64,000 nucleotides of DNA, taken from the NCBI GenBank assembly GCA_003550325.1, contig QKWP01000419.1, positions 168,300 through 232,299 of the forward strand, in the 5' to 3' direction. This stretch comes from Gigaspora rosea (taxonomy: Eukaryota > Glomeromycota > Glomeromycetes > Diversisporales > Gigasporaceae). Numbering within the stretch: position 1 is the first letter of the stretch; every line of letters starts with the position of its first letter. Shown in pieces: positions 42,872 to 54,575 of the stretch. Below the pieces are notes generated by a model. That model did not search any database. It was not told the origin of the DNA and worked only from the letters and a program-made list of their open reading frames with translations. The position numbers and the translations under genes were made by a program.

Positions 42872-43463
42872 TAGGGATAGCGCATATCTGCGATAGCATA
42901 ATCTGCGCATAAATTTGATTTTATCGCAGAAGCATATGCGATAGCATATTCGCATATCGGGACTAATTTCTCATAATTAATAGAGCATAATCTGCGCATA
43001 AAATGGCCGACATTAAAGATAATGTAATATCAGAACATTTCCAGTCAATAAGGCGAGACCAACTGGATTTTAAAAAAATTCTTCTGGATTGTTCCGTGAC
43101 TGTATAAAAGTTTCCGAAATGTCCCGTAGCCCTATGTATTTTTTTTACTATGAGGGGGAGGTGGGACTCTGAGAAAACAGAATCCAGTTGGTCTCGCCTA
43201 AACACAAACATGAACATGGAAGTCAGGATTTTCAGGTAGTAATTTAATTATCTGATAAGTTAATGATGGGTTCAGTAACTTACGATAAAAATTTATAAAT
43301 TACGGTAATTTTACAACCCTGGTGATCACATATTTCGCATGTTTTTACTTAATTCGCATAATTTGCAGCATAATTCTAAAAAATTTATCGCACAATTCGC
43401 ATAAATTGAATTGTAAAGCAGACAGAATTTGGGGTCTGTCGCAGCAGAAAATGAGGATCCCTA
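42872..43463. mobile_element. Non-autonomous hAT-type element, TAGGGAT ends, TSD CTCYGGAG
   Basis: Ends TAGGGAT...ATCCCTA, flanked by CTCTGGAG (42864-42871) and CTCCGGAG (43464-43471), matching at 7 of 8 positions. The interior repeats GCATAATCTGCGCATAAA and TTCGCATA motifs, which act as subterminal repeats. A second, smaller TIR element is nested inside (43052-43198). Confidence 0.85.
43052..43198. mobile_element. PIF/Harbinger-like MITE nested in the hAT element, TAA TSD
   Basis: 147 bp with 18-bp inverted ends GGCGAGACCAACTGGATT / AATCCAGTTGGTCTCGCC and TAA on both sides (43049-43051, 43199-43201). The interior shares the CATAGGGCTACGGGACATTTC texture with 53609-53865. Confidence 0.88.
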
Positions 43464-43639
43464 CTCCGGAGCCAAGTTTATCACGTGATAAAGCAATCAC
43501 CTGAAAATCACATCAGGTGATTCTAATGGAGAGACGGCCCTGTTTGGTTGGCAAATTGTGCCCCAAACTCTTAAGATTCAATCGTAAGCAAACCCGATTT
43601 AATTGCAATAAATTGCAATTTCTTTGAACTCAATTATTG

Positions 43640-43735
43640 CAGTTTGCGAAAATGTGAAATTTGCTGATCAAAAAAAATAAAAGAAATCGATTTCATTGAT
43701 TTCTTTTTTTTTTATTGATCAGCAAATTTCATATA
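43640..43735. repeat. Fold-back repeat around GAAATCGATTTC
   Basis: GAAATTTGCTGATCAAAAAA is mirrored by TTTTATTGATCAGCAAATTTC about 40 bp later, with AAGAAATC/GATTTCTT between. It lies about 230 bp outside the MULE coding remnant and could be part of that element's end. Confidence 0.7.
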
Positions 43736-43959
43736 ATTAATTGGTGGCGCAGGTAATTTTTCTAGTAAAAAGAGTGTCGGGAATAAAATTTATTTAGCGA
43801 AAATATTTATTATATAAATATAACGATTTAAATTTTTCAGTAGGTCTAAGTAAAATTTTATTTATTTTTTTTTCATTAAAAGTTTTTGCTAACTATAAAA
43901 TTCTCTTTTCTATTTCTAAAAAACGGAATTTAAACAAAATTTTAATTTTTGAATAAATT

Positions 43960-46135
43960 CAGCCTTCTCGTTTTCATTGCCATTTTCCTCTATACTCCAA
44001 TACTGATCATGGGTCCTTTCCATTAGCTTATTAACAGTAAGTTTTTTATTCGTTGCTGCTCTATCAGTTTTGTCCTTTTCAAAAGGTTCTAAAATTTCAA
44101 ACCACTTTCATCAAACATTCGTTGAAAATTTCTCCAAGCATTAGCCATCAGCAATTTCCTGGGACCATACATTTGCTCGTGTAAGATATGCTTGCAATAA
44201 AGCATATATTTTTGAAAAAAAGGCAGTGACATTCAAGTATCATTAACCTGGGCAATGCTTTTCCTTTTTCTATTCTACTCTCAATAGCAAAAGCTTTACC
44301 AACTATTAATTTTTGAATCAGAAAGGGGAATTTGTAAATCTCCTGAATTATATTATCTTCAATACCAGGGGCAAAAATTTTTTAACACAAAATTCAAATG
44401 TGACAAAATCCGAATCCGAACGCCTTTTCAAATCAAGTGCAACGATATTATTACATGCACTAATTAAACCATAATGAGGGGAAGTCGTTCTCTTTAACTT
44501 GCTGTGGTATGATTCCAAAGCGTTCGTTGATGTTACTTGCAAAAGTAACAGAGAATGCTAGCAGCCCACAACACCTACTAGTGTATATTTTCAAATAGAC
44601 CTTGAAATGTATCTTTTAATAGCAGAAATGGCACTTTCATTAATTGATTTTTGGACAAGCATCTCACAACTAATCTTTGTTCCCTTGTGCATGGCTTGGA
44701 TCATTTTGCTCCTAGTTTTCGATTCATAGATTTTATTTATCTAAGTCCGCATAACATGTACGGTGCAAAGAACCACCTCACATTTCTGCTCTCCTTTTGT
44801 GAGATCTGGAAAAGCTGTCATAATACTTTTGGCTTCTATGCTGCTTTGGTCTGATAAAAAATATTGTGGTTTCCAGAAGCTACAAAACTGCCATATTATT
44901 ACCAACGTTTCTGCAACTGTATCACTGTTTTTATTACTAACAAAAAAATGTCCACCAACATCCCAAGAACTATATCCATCCCGAACATATAGCGTAAACA
45001 GACGCTAGTCATATTTATTGGTCTTGTATATGGAGTTGATCAGAGTAAGCCATCCATGCTGTTGAAGTTTTTTGAGATGTTTTGGATGCATGAAAACAAA
45101 GCCACGAGTAAATTGGTGCTGGATTTAGAACAATTCAACACAATACTTTTATTTTTCTAAAAAAGAAACCGCATCATGAATATCTTGTGTTAAGGTAGAA
45201 GCACCAACAAAATGAGTATTTTGAGGTCCACGAACTTTATACTTTATGTTGACAATCGATCTCTTTCCATTTTAGCTCTTTTACGCTTGTACTAAGATCT
45301 AGCTTTTCAGTGGCATACTCTTTAACCACATTAACTATTGCTGGAGCAGGATAATTTTTAACTGCCTCTTTTTCTACCAATACCTGGACTGCTTGGGACC
45401 ACTTTAATCTTTCACTTTTTTCTAGGTTATGAGTATAGTCGGGAGAACTTGGGATACATTCAACATGCATTTCTTTTCAGTAACTAGCCACGTTACTTTT
45501 ATTTTTGCAGAACATAAGTTCGCCTCTCGAACTTTTATTTTTTATCGTTTCTCACTTGGAACATCTTCTTTACGTGTACTTGATTTGAAGGGCTTGTTAA
45601 AACACATATGAAGGTTTTCCAAGAATTTCCATTGTAATTAAATTTATCCAAACGTTCATTACTAAAGGTCACCATTCAGTATCAAATTCTTCCATTGACA
45701 CTTCGAATGGTTGCTGAATATTAAAAAGCAATGTGTGCCATTGGTTGGGTGTTAAACTTGTTGTTGAGCTAATTGCAATAGGATTTGATGCTATGGTTTG
45801 TTCAGTAAATAGTTGTAGAAGACTGGGTGTTTGCTGTGAAAGTCTTGCACAAGGTTCTCATTTGTATTAGAAAATATATGTCGAACCTGAGAGGAGTTTT
45901 TTTTTATTGGAAGTACTCATTTTTTTTTAAAGTGCAAAATCTAATTTTTTTGGTTTTTTTTCGTTTGTTGTTGAAGCACAAAGTCTATATAATTTTTTTT
46001 TAAGTTTTATTTTGCAAGAGTTCTTAGCTTAGTTTTCTCGTAGTATTTTTTTTACAAAGGTTTGTAAGAAGTTGTACATTCCCGTCACAATTACTTTTGT
46101 CTAGATAAAGTTTTGCTTGTTGATTATCAGACATA
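43960..46135 (-). pseudogene. MULE-type transposase with SWIM zinc finger, decayed
   Basis: Read on the minus strand from ATG at about 46135 (MSDNQQAKLYLDK). The order is an N-terminal part with EEFDTEWWPLV (about 45690), a segment KLKWKEI-type helix region (45237-45470), the MULE catalytic-domain region with SSWDVGGHFFVSN and YFLSDQSS (about 44820-44990), then TNALESYHSKLKRT (44480-44530), and a SWIM motif CxCx(n)CxH (CHC...CKH, about 44185-44235) followed by WRNFQRMFDESG. MULE transposases cut and paste elements with 9-bp TSDs. Multiple stops and frame changes, one at the seven-base run 44215-44221, break it. TIRs and TSD were not found. Confidence 0.8.
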
Positions 46136-46209
46136 ATGTTGTTAAATGTAATCTATTTTATATCAAGAAATTTTTTGAATTTAATTGGCTGTTGTCTTCT
46201 TATATAATA

Positions 46210-46445
46210 TCTCCAGCTTCAGATGGTCAGACCGATGACCATCAGATTACATGATGGTACCTGGCTATAACAGTTCCCCACAAAAGCCAAGAAATCATGT
46301 AGATCACATTGATCATAGTGATCATGATGATCCTCTTGATTACATGGATCACACTAATATTAGTAATCTTATAGATCACATGGATCTAGTATATGAACGA
46401 GATCTAGCAGATCATATTGATCATGAACTATATAATAAAAATGTA
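46210..46445. repeat. Degenerate GATCAYAT/GATGATCA repeat
   Basis: Irregular repetition of GATCACAT/GATCATGAT through about 200 bp keeps a frame open (Asp-His-rich, 46251-46448). Repeat composition explains it better than a gene. Confidence 0.55.
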
Positions 46446-46448
46446 TAA

Positions 46449-47027
46449 ATACATTGAGTCTTGCCCTGAGACAAAATAGTTATTTACAAACATAGTTGTT
46501 TACTAATAAATAGTTATCTACTAAAATAGTTTCTAATAAATAACTCACTTATTCTAATAAAGAATCATGTCTTCATATACTGATTTATTATATAAACCGA
46601 TACTTGTGTCTTTATACACTTATGTAACCCAAATTTGATCAATGTAATCGTTAGTGATTACTGTGATATTCATAGTTTATTATAAACTGATACAACTATT
46701 GAATCTCTATATACCTATAGCCGTTTTGCCTCTTTCATAAAAGCAAATCACATAAAACCTCTATACTCAATCACATTCTATTTACTAAGCATATGAGGCT
46801 TTCAATTATTTTAACTTCAGTTTCACTAAACCGTTTTAGAGGTTGTTTGAGTGTAACAATAGTACCAAATCAACCTTAACCACATACAGTATCATAACAA
46901 AGTTAATAATAATTAGTAATATGCCATTTATATGATGTCCAAATTTTTTTAGCACATAGTACGTATAGTACATATAGTATTTATATAGTAAAATTGCTTT
47001 AGTAGTTATATTTTAAACTTTTTTTAA
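46449..47027. other. Unassigned AT-rich stretch
   Basis: ATAGTT-ACTAATAAATA type simple repeats near 46480-46560, otherwise nothing recognised. Confidence 0.4.
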
Positions 47028-47035
47028 TATTAGAC

Positions 47036-48236
47036 CAGTGCTCCTACAGACCAGACTCGAACCAGACTTTAGTCAAGTCTGAGTCTGGTCTGATTTTCGG
47101 ACCGGACTCAGACTTTTATATTTAGACTTTTTAGTCAAGTCTGAGTCTGGTCCGGGTCTGGTCCGAAGTCTGCAGACTGGTCTGAGTCCAAATATATTTA
47201 TATGTATTTATTGACGCTGAACAAGTTTACTTAGTGCATTTTGTTAGATAAATTAGTAAAATTTGATAAATTAGTAAAATTTTATGAATCATAAGATTTT
47301 ATAGAATTTTATTAATAAAATTTATAAAATCTTATAATTCACAAATATTTATTAATTAATTCTAAAAAATTGCACTAAGTAAACTTGTTCAGCACCTAAA
47401 CATGCATCAAAACGGCCTATTTGTTTTTATTTTACTTGTAATTTAGAGATTTGATGCATAATTTTGGATTTTTGATCAAAAAAGACAAATTTTAACATCT
47501 TATTTCCAAATTTCAAGTGAAATAAAAACAACCCTGCGATTTAATGTATTTTTAGGTGCTGAACAAGTTTACTTAGTGCATTAAGTTAGAAATAATTAGT
47601 AAAATTTTGTGAATCATAAGATTTTATAGAATTTTATTAGTAAAATTCTATAAATTCTTAAAATTCACAAATTTTTATTAATTAATTCTAACAAATTGCA
47701 ATAATAAACTTGTCTAGCACCTAAAAATGCATTAAATTGGCAGAGTTGTTTTTATTTTACTTGAAATTTGGAGAAAAGATGCATAATTTTGGATTTTTGA
47801 TCAAAAAAGTCAAATTTAAGCATCTTTTCTCCAAATTTCAAGTAAAATAAAAATAACCCTGCCGATTTAATGTATTTTTAGGTGCTGAACAAGTTTACTT
47901 AGTGCATTTTGTTAGAATTAATTAATAAATATTTGTGAATTATAAGATTTTATAAAATTTTATTAATAAAATTCTATAAAATCTTATGATTCATAAAATT
48001 TTACTTATTATTTCTAACTTAATGCACTAAGTAAACTTGTTCAGCGCCAAAAAATACATATAAATATATTCAGACTCAGACCAGTCTGCAGACTTCGGAC
48101 CAGACCCGGACCGGACTCATAGTTGAGTCTGAGTCTAGTCTGAAGTCTGAAATTAGTAAAATTTAGAGTCTGAGTCTGGTCTGATCCCGGACTGGACCCA
48201 GACCGGACCAGACCCAGACCGGACCTAGGAGCACTA
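47036..48236. mobile_element. Palindromic hAT-type element, perfect TSD TATTAGAC
   Basis: Ends CAGTGCTCCTA and TAGGAGCACTA (canonical hAT YAG start) with perfect 8-bp duplication TATTAGAC at 47028-47035 and 48237-48244. Both termini carry dense TCTGAGTCTGGTCCG-type subterminal repeats in opposite orientation. The middle is a nest of inverted copies of CTGAACAAGTTTACTTAGTGCA and of a T-rich block near 47430-47520 and 47750-47860. 1,201 bp, no transposase. Confidence 0.92.
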
Positions 48237-48244
48237 TATTAGAC

Positions 48245-49079
48245 TATATTACAATTAATATAATATTTTAATTCTATTTTAATAGATAAATATTTCGGTC
48301 ATTCGAAGTTAATTATCTGGTTAACATTACTTTCCAGGACTCCCATAAGAGGAAGCAAATGAACGAACATATAAAATGAACAATCTATAGTAAATCTATT
48401 ATAAATGAATTGACTTCAAGTTAAATTTAGTCCAGAGATTTTAGTTGAGTGCTAATTAGGTCAGATAAATTTGATTCAATAGTAGCATTATATTCCTCTT
48501 ATAAAAGAGAGAAGCAAAAAAAAAATTAATAAATAAAATTATAATGCATTTATTCAAAAAAAGACTTCGTACGTATAAGCAAAATTCTCATAATCTAGTA
48601 ATCAGATCTGCATCATTTTAAAATATGCAGCTAGTGATATGAAATCATTAAAATTATACACAAATTTTTTTAGTGTACTGTATGTATAGTGCTTATATAA
48701 AAAATTAAGATTATATAAAAAAATAAAATTAGTATCAATATTTTAATTTTTTTTAATATTGTATATTGTTGACCTATGAAACATCACAAAAACGGACATA
48801 ACTTTGGAATCAGTGATTCGAACTTAATGAAACCACCATCATTCGACTCAGCTCGCCGAGACGGTTCGAATGAGCTATAGTATGTTCCTGTACAACCTCT
48901 GGTTGCCAAGATAGGCATTGTCAAACATCTATAATTATATTTATCCTTGGATCAGCAATCTGATTGGCTAGGAGATTGCTGCGGGCAAAAACGTTAGATC
49001 TGACATATCTGAAAGATGTCATATTTATAGCATATATCCTAGATATCTCATATATTATATTTATACTATTTATTACATA
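48245..49079. other. Unassigned AT-rich stretch
   Basis: No gene recognised. 48885-49060 carries GATTGGCTAGGAG and ATATCT-rich sequence of unknown origin. Confidence 0.4.
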
Positions 49080-50400
49080 TATTACATTTATACCAGTACG
49101 ATCACGTTTCTTATATAACATGTAATGTGTGAGGGATGGTTTCCGTTCAACTTTTTTGATGTTCGCTATGCTGATTTTTGAAGAATCCTTTTTTAGTGTG
49201 GGTAATGGTTATCATTTTTCTAATTCAGGCAAGTGTTATAGTAATTTTGACGACACAGGATGATGACACGTGCAATGTAAATTATAGTGTAGAAATATAC
49301 TCATGATTGTGTATAAATATGTTGTAATCGGTGAATACACTTTCAAAAATGACATTTATATGTTGTAACTTGACTATGACTAAATATGAGACACTTTTTT
49401 TTGAAATTATGCCTGTTTAATTAATGCATGCATGATCTGATTTAAAATGTAACTTATACCGAATAATAATAAAATATTACGATATATGAAACTGGTTGTC
49501 CTTGTATTCCTAATAAGGGAGTTAAATGTGACTGAGGTTTGATGGCTTTCGATTGTTATCAATTATTGATACTGAAAGAACGACTGTATTATTTTGCGTA
49601 CGTTTTTACTTTATAATATTAAGATGATAATATTGTTTTAGTGAATTCTTTAATCATGATTAATTGATAGATTTAAGATGTTCGAATTATGACATTTAAT
49701 AATTAAGTATGGTGGTGTAATTATATAAATTAATTCATGTAATAATAAAAAAAAATTTAGTTGTTTATGATTTGATATATCCAAAAACCTTAGCCAGGCC
49801 CGTGACGAAATTTTAAAATAAGGTGATCAGTTATGACGATCTATTTAAATCTGAATTACATGTAAATGCCGTCATAATTCGTAATTGATCTATTAATATG
49901 AATTAATAATCAGTAATAATCTATTTATATTATAATTTTTTTTTTAAAAATCGACTTTTGATCATTACGCACATTTTGTATCTGAAAGTAACAAATAGAC
50001 TTCCGTTCGTTATGCACAATTGTGTCTTTGAAATTAACTAGAATATGGATAACGTTAATAACATAAGTTAATGAGTTACATACTGTGTATCACCAGAATG
50101 TTAAGGTTTATAACAGTAACTCATTAACGCAAGTTTTAGATGAGAATTTTCTTGAGAGAAGTCACAATAAATTCGGTACAAACTCAACATTAAAACATAT
50201 TATCTGTCAGGTAAGTTTGTAACAGAATTTTTTATAGAAATTCACGATAGAAGCTACGATAATATTCATACAAACTAATTCACCTGTCGCTATTAACATG
50301 ATAACATGTTGCATGTTACTGGAATAATGAGTGAAGGTTCGTGATAAAGTTTCTACAGTAGCTAACGATGTCCTTAATGCAAATTGACTCAATTTTAACT
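49080..50400. repeat. Dispersed long repeat, copy B (inverse of 12950-14160)
   Basis: Collinear reverse-complement match to copy A, including the block CTAATAAGGGAG (49508-49520) versus CTCCCTTATTAG at about 13556. The distal part (50200-50760) expands into two to three degenerate units containing GTTTGTAACAGAATTTT. No protein recognised; minus-strand ORFs here lie in the repeat. Confidence 0.75.
49092..49270 (-). repeat. Conserved block, copy 3 of 3
   Basis: Starts ACCAGTACGATCACG and runs through GATGTTCGCTATGCTGATTT to the CACAGGATGATGAC block: the inverse of copies 1 and 2. Confidence 0.78.
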
Positions 50401-51045
50401 ACATACTGTGGACACTGAATAGTGAGGAACAGGATTTTACAATTTAATGCAAATTAGCAGCCTTAATTATGTATTGTATGTCAAATAAGATTGTAACAGA
50501 ATTATTTTAGCCCATATTGAATCTCGATAATCCTGTACAACTAACTTGCCTTTTATTGTTACTAGAATGGCGTGCAAGTTTGAAACAGAAATTTTACAAC
50601 AATTCACAATAGGAATCACAATACAAACCATCTCAACTTTACCTATTTCATATTTTAGAACAACGAGCAAGTTTTGTAACAATTTTCTAGTCAACATTAC
50701 ATGTAATTGTTGGAATTGAAGGTTGTCCTTTTTTCTGGAGTAATATATTATTTTACCTGTAGGTGCAGATGGGTTCCGTGACCATTCAAACAATGCAAGA
50801 GACTTTTATTTGGTGATTAGGCCTGTTGCTGCAATTATAGTGCAAGGAAGGCGTGTATGAAGTTTAATTCAGTTCACTTTAACGATTGAGTTTCAAGAGA
50901 ATATAAATTACCAAGATGAGTGTGAAGTTTACCTTAACGTTTATGATTCAAAAATCCATAATCAGTATGAAATTTAATTTGATCCCTTTAATAATTGTGT
51001 CTCTGATTAATGTAATCAGTTAAATTATATTCACTTTAACAATTA
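50401..51045. other. Degenerate tandem continuation and spacer
   Basis: 50401-50760 continues the GTTTxxAACAGAA units of copy B. 50800-51040 shows AGTTTAxTT/CACTTTAACxATT repeated motifs of about 60 bp. No gene seen. Confidence 0.45.
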
Positions 51046-52586
51046 GCTCACACAAAATTAATTTTTCATTTTACATAACCTGGTGTTTCAAAATTCCGGT
51101 CAGTGGGTCAGATTGTTTTTTTAAAAAAAATTAAATTTGCATGGCCTAAATTAATTTATATTCACATATAAGATCACGCAAAGTTAATTCTTCAGTTTGC
51201 ATAACATGGAATCAGAAAATTTTGATTTTTTTTTTTTATTGGTCCAATTGGGTAATTCTGGAAAATTAAGGTCATCATCAGGGGACGCCGAAGAAAAAAT
51301 TAGATGCAAAATTGGAGTAATTGGCACAATAGGAATTTAAAAAAAAATTTTTTTTAGAAAAATTGGGTCAGCGGGTTTTGCAAAACAAAAAATCAACTTT
51401 GCATGACTGGCCACGCAAAGTTAATTTTTTGTTTTGTATAACACTATGTTCCTAAAATTTAAGTCAGTGGATCAGATTTAAGTTGGCTGATCAGTTTTTT
51501 TTTTTAATTACTATAAATGTTTTGTATAATACGATGTTCCAAAATTTAAGTTAGTGGATCAGATTTAAGTTGGCTGATCAGTTTTTTTTTATTACTAACT
51601 TATAAATTAATAAGCTCATGTCGCATATAAGGCCACGCAAAAATAATTTTTCGGTTTGCATAACATGGGATCGGGGGTAATTCCTGAAGATCAAGGTCAT
51701 CATCGGGGGACAATGGAAAAAATATTAAATGCCAAAATTTTTTAATCTATTATTAATTAATGAGCTCATGTTCACATATAAGGCCATGCAAAATTAATTT
51801 TTCAGTTTGCATAACATGGAATCAGAAAATTTTGTCAGATCTATCGGGTAATTCCAGAAGATCAAGGTCATTATCGGGGACAACGGAGAAAAGATTAAAT
51901 GCCAAATTGAAGCAATTGGCACAATAGGAATTTAAAAAAAATTTTTTTTTGGAGAAATTGGGCCGCGGTTTTGCAAAATGAAAAACTAAATTTGCGTGGC
52001 ATGGCCAATTTTTTGTTTTGCATAACANAATTAATAAGCTCATGTTCACATATAAGGCCACGCATAATTAATTTTTCAGGTTGCATAACATGGAATCAAA
52101 AAATTTTGCAGATTTATCAGGTAATTCCAGAAGATCAAGTTTATCATCGGGGGACAACAGAGAAAAGATTAAAGCCAAAATTAGAGCAATTGGCACAATA
52201 GGAATTTAAAAAAATTTTTTTTTGGAAAAATTGGATCGTGGGTTTTGCAAAATGAAAAATTAAATTTGCGTGGCCTGACCAATCATTTGTTTTCTATAAC
52301 ACGGTGTTCAAAAATTCAAGTTGGCAGATCAGTTTTTTTCTTTTTTTTTAATCTACTATAAAATAATAAGCTCATATTCACATATAAGGCCACGCAAAAT
52401 TAATTTTTCGGTTTGCATAACATGGAATCAGAAAATTTTGTCAGATCTATCAGGTAATCAAGGTCATTACCAGAGAAAAAAATTAAATGCCAAAAACGAA
52501 ATAATTGCACAATATTTTAAAAAAAGATTTTTTTAAAAAAAATTGGGTCGGTGTATTATGCAAAGCGAAAATTAACTTTGTGGCCT
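51046..52586. mobile_element. Array of GGCCACGCAAAG-family MITEs
   Basis: At least six TIR-like ends (for example near 51175, 51408, 51630, 51781, 52055 and 52387, each CACGCAAA.TTAATTTTT...TTTGCATAAC). Opposing ends read TTTGCAAAA.GAAAAATTAA. The right edge is TTGTGGCC|TTA near 52581. An N lies at 52028, so the repeat may be mis-assembled here. Probably nested or tandem insertions of one MITE family. Confidence 0.75.
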
Positions 52587-52706
52587 TATCAGCTTTTCAA
52601 TTATATTTTGTATCAATCAAACAGATTAGTCCAGTAATAAAAAATATTATTGAAAGACAGCAAGAGTTTTCCCTTACCTGACACACATGATGATTGTGCT
52701 AGTTCT

Positions 52707-52741
52707 GCGCGGCATCGCATGCTGCGCAGCTATCTTATTAT
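52707..52741 (+). repeat. GC hairpin terminus
   Basis: GCGCGGCAT-CGC-ATGCTGCGC (52707-52727) followed by AGCTATCTTATTA. Inverse complement of 8395-8415 and related to 23208 and 41679. Confidence 0.6.
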
Positions 52742-53605
52742 AGTTATACTATATATTTTATTAATAGTAGTTGTAGTATATATTATACATGTAAAAAATA
52801 TTGACCATTAGATTTGTAAAATTTCAAAAAGTATAAAAGCGGCCGATGTGGACCCCAAGTTCAACATCGAGTCTTTATTAGTGTTACGGGTTGATAAAAA
52901 AATCACGGCCCGAGGTCGATCCAAAAAAAACTCGGGCCGGTCAACTGGGCCGCTTTTTGCTAGTGTAATTTTTTCTGATCAGGATCAGTCAACATTTATC
53001 TATATTAAATGTGTAAATAATATTAAATGATTTAATTTTATTCTTTTTGTTCTTGAAAAAAGTTCCAGCATGTTAGTATTTTATGTTGATTGATTGTCTA
53101 TATCTCCGAACATTCTTATACTTAGATTATATTCGCAATTTGCAGTTTATCACCTAAATAAGCCAGTTCTCTTATATTATTATAACTGACTAGCTGATTT
53201 TTATTTAATTCCTGGCCTGAAATATACTTTAGAAGATAATCGATTCTACACTTCTCATACCAACTGCCCGGCCCACAAAGGTGCAGGCCGAGGACAACCC
53301 GCCTATTAACCTGGTTGTTGGGCCGGGGTCGACCTGTATCACTAGTCATCATACTCTTTCAATAATAAAAACAACTATTAACTACATAAATTAAACAGTT
53401 ATTAGTATCCTTATATACTTTTAATTGTAGCCTCTTTCGTAATTGCAAATTGCCTTAAATCTTCTTTGTTAAGTTTTCTTAAAAACGCCATACTGACTTA
53501 GATAAACAACAGAAACAAAGTTAGAAGTTACACAAAGTGTTCACTGTCTAAGATCACTCTAGTTACCTAATATCTTTGAAGAAGTGGATATAGGATAACA
53601 ATATA
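52742..53605. other. Unassigned stretch with GC-richer islands
   Basis: 52838-52960 and 53265-53335 contain inverted GGCCGRCCC-like motifs: CGGGCCGGTCAACTGGGCCG on the left, CGGCCCACAAAGGTG...GGGCCGGGGTCGAC on the right. This could be a TIR element of about 500 bp, but no TSD was established. No gene recognised. Confidence 0.4.
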
Positions 53606-53608
53606 TTA

Positions 53609-53865
53609 GGTCCAACCAAGTTGATTATGTGTTTTACACTACCTTCTTTCAGAGCTTCCCCCTCCCTCATAATAAAAAACATTTTGATAAATATACATAG
53701 GACTACGGAACATTTCAGAAAATTTTTATATAGGCATAGAAAAATTCAGAAAAATATTTTTTTGAAAAAAATTTTTTAAAATTTAACTAAGTGAACCACC
53801 CTCTCCCCACTCCCCTAAAAGGGAGAGGGGAATAATGTAAAATACATAATCTACTTGGTCTGTCC
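53609..53865. mobile_element. PIF/Harbinger-like MITE, TTA TSD
   Basis: Inverted ends GGTCCAACCAAGTTGATTAT and ATAATCTACTTGGTCTGTCC flanked by TTA (53606-53608, 53866-53868). The interior has CATAGGACTACGGAACATTT, related to 43052-43198 but inverted, and a small CCCCTAAAAGGGGAG-type hairpin. Confidence 0.85.
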
Positions 53866-53884
53866 TTATATTTTTTTTTAACTT

Positions 53885-54575
53885 TAGAGCCCGGGTACTA
53901 TGCCCAGGATTTTATTATGAGTTATTAGGACATAATATTTATTACATGAATGAGGATACAACTAGCCACATGTGCACTTTTGGTGCCTAATTTAAGTAGT
54001 TCACCCGAAGGTTCTACACTAGCTGCCATACCTACAACCCAACTACGGGAATTGCCTATTTAAACCCTCTGGTTCACGCTCTTCCTATTACTACCTGTTA
54101 CACTGCACAAGCACAGATATTAAGGGGCCCCAACTTTTTTAGATAAATCATCAGCCTAAGGGCTACTTTACCCTCGCACCAACTGCCTACCGTTATCTTC
54201 TGTGTCCCATTCCACTTCGGATACGGATTTAGCGACAAAGCCGCCTGCCCTTATTAGGTTCATTCTGATCCCGGCTACCCACCTTCTTTTGGTAGTGCTG
54301 TTGTAGATCTTCACTATTACCTTCTAATTCGGGACTTGCCAAACGGGTTTCCATTCTCCGGTTCCCTGGATTTACGGTATAACGATAACACCATTGCGCC
54401 GTAGCTCTCATTCAAGATAGTGGAACCAAGGTAACAGGTTTTTACAACCCAACCAATCTGAGCCACATGGTTACCGAACACAGGCCTATTGTTCAAAGCG
54501 TCAACAGTGGGATTCGAACTGTCAGCCTGCCACTTGGGGGTGACACCTTGACCACTTCTCTAAAGCGCCACACCC
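53885..54575 (-). mobile_element. tRNA-derived SINE-like retroposon, copy 1
   Basis: On the minus strand the head (54572 down to about 54498) has an A-box-like TAGAGAAGTGGTCAAGG and a B box AGTTCGAATCC, the internal pol III promoter of tRNA-derived SINEs. The body, GC-richer than the surroundings, shares blocks with copy 2 (CGGGACTTGCCAAAYGGGTTTC; ATTCAAGATRGTGG). The cloverleaf acceptor stem does not pair well, so it is not a functional tRNA. Confidence 0.65.

Noticed and set aside
46251..46448. Asp-His-rich ORF
   Set aside because: The composition follows a degenerate GATCA repeat; no homolog recognised and no conserved flank.
54498..54575. Functional tRNA gene on the minus strand
   Set aside because: Boxes A and B are present, but acceptor and T stems do not pair properly; called a SINE head instead.
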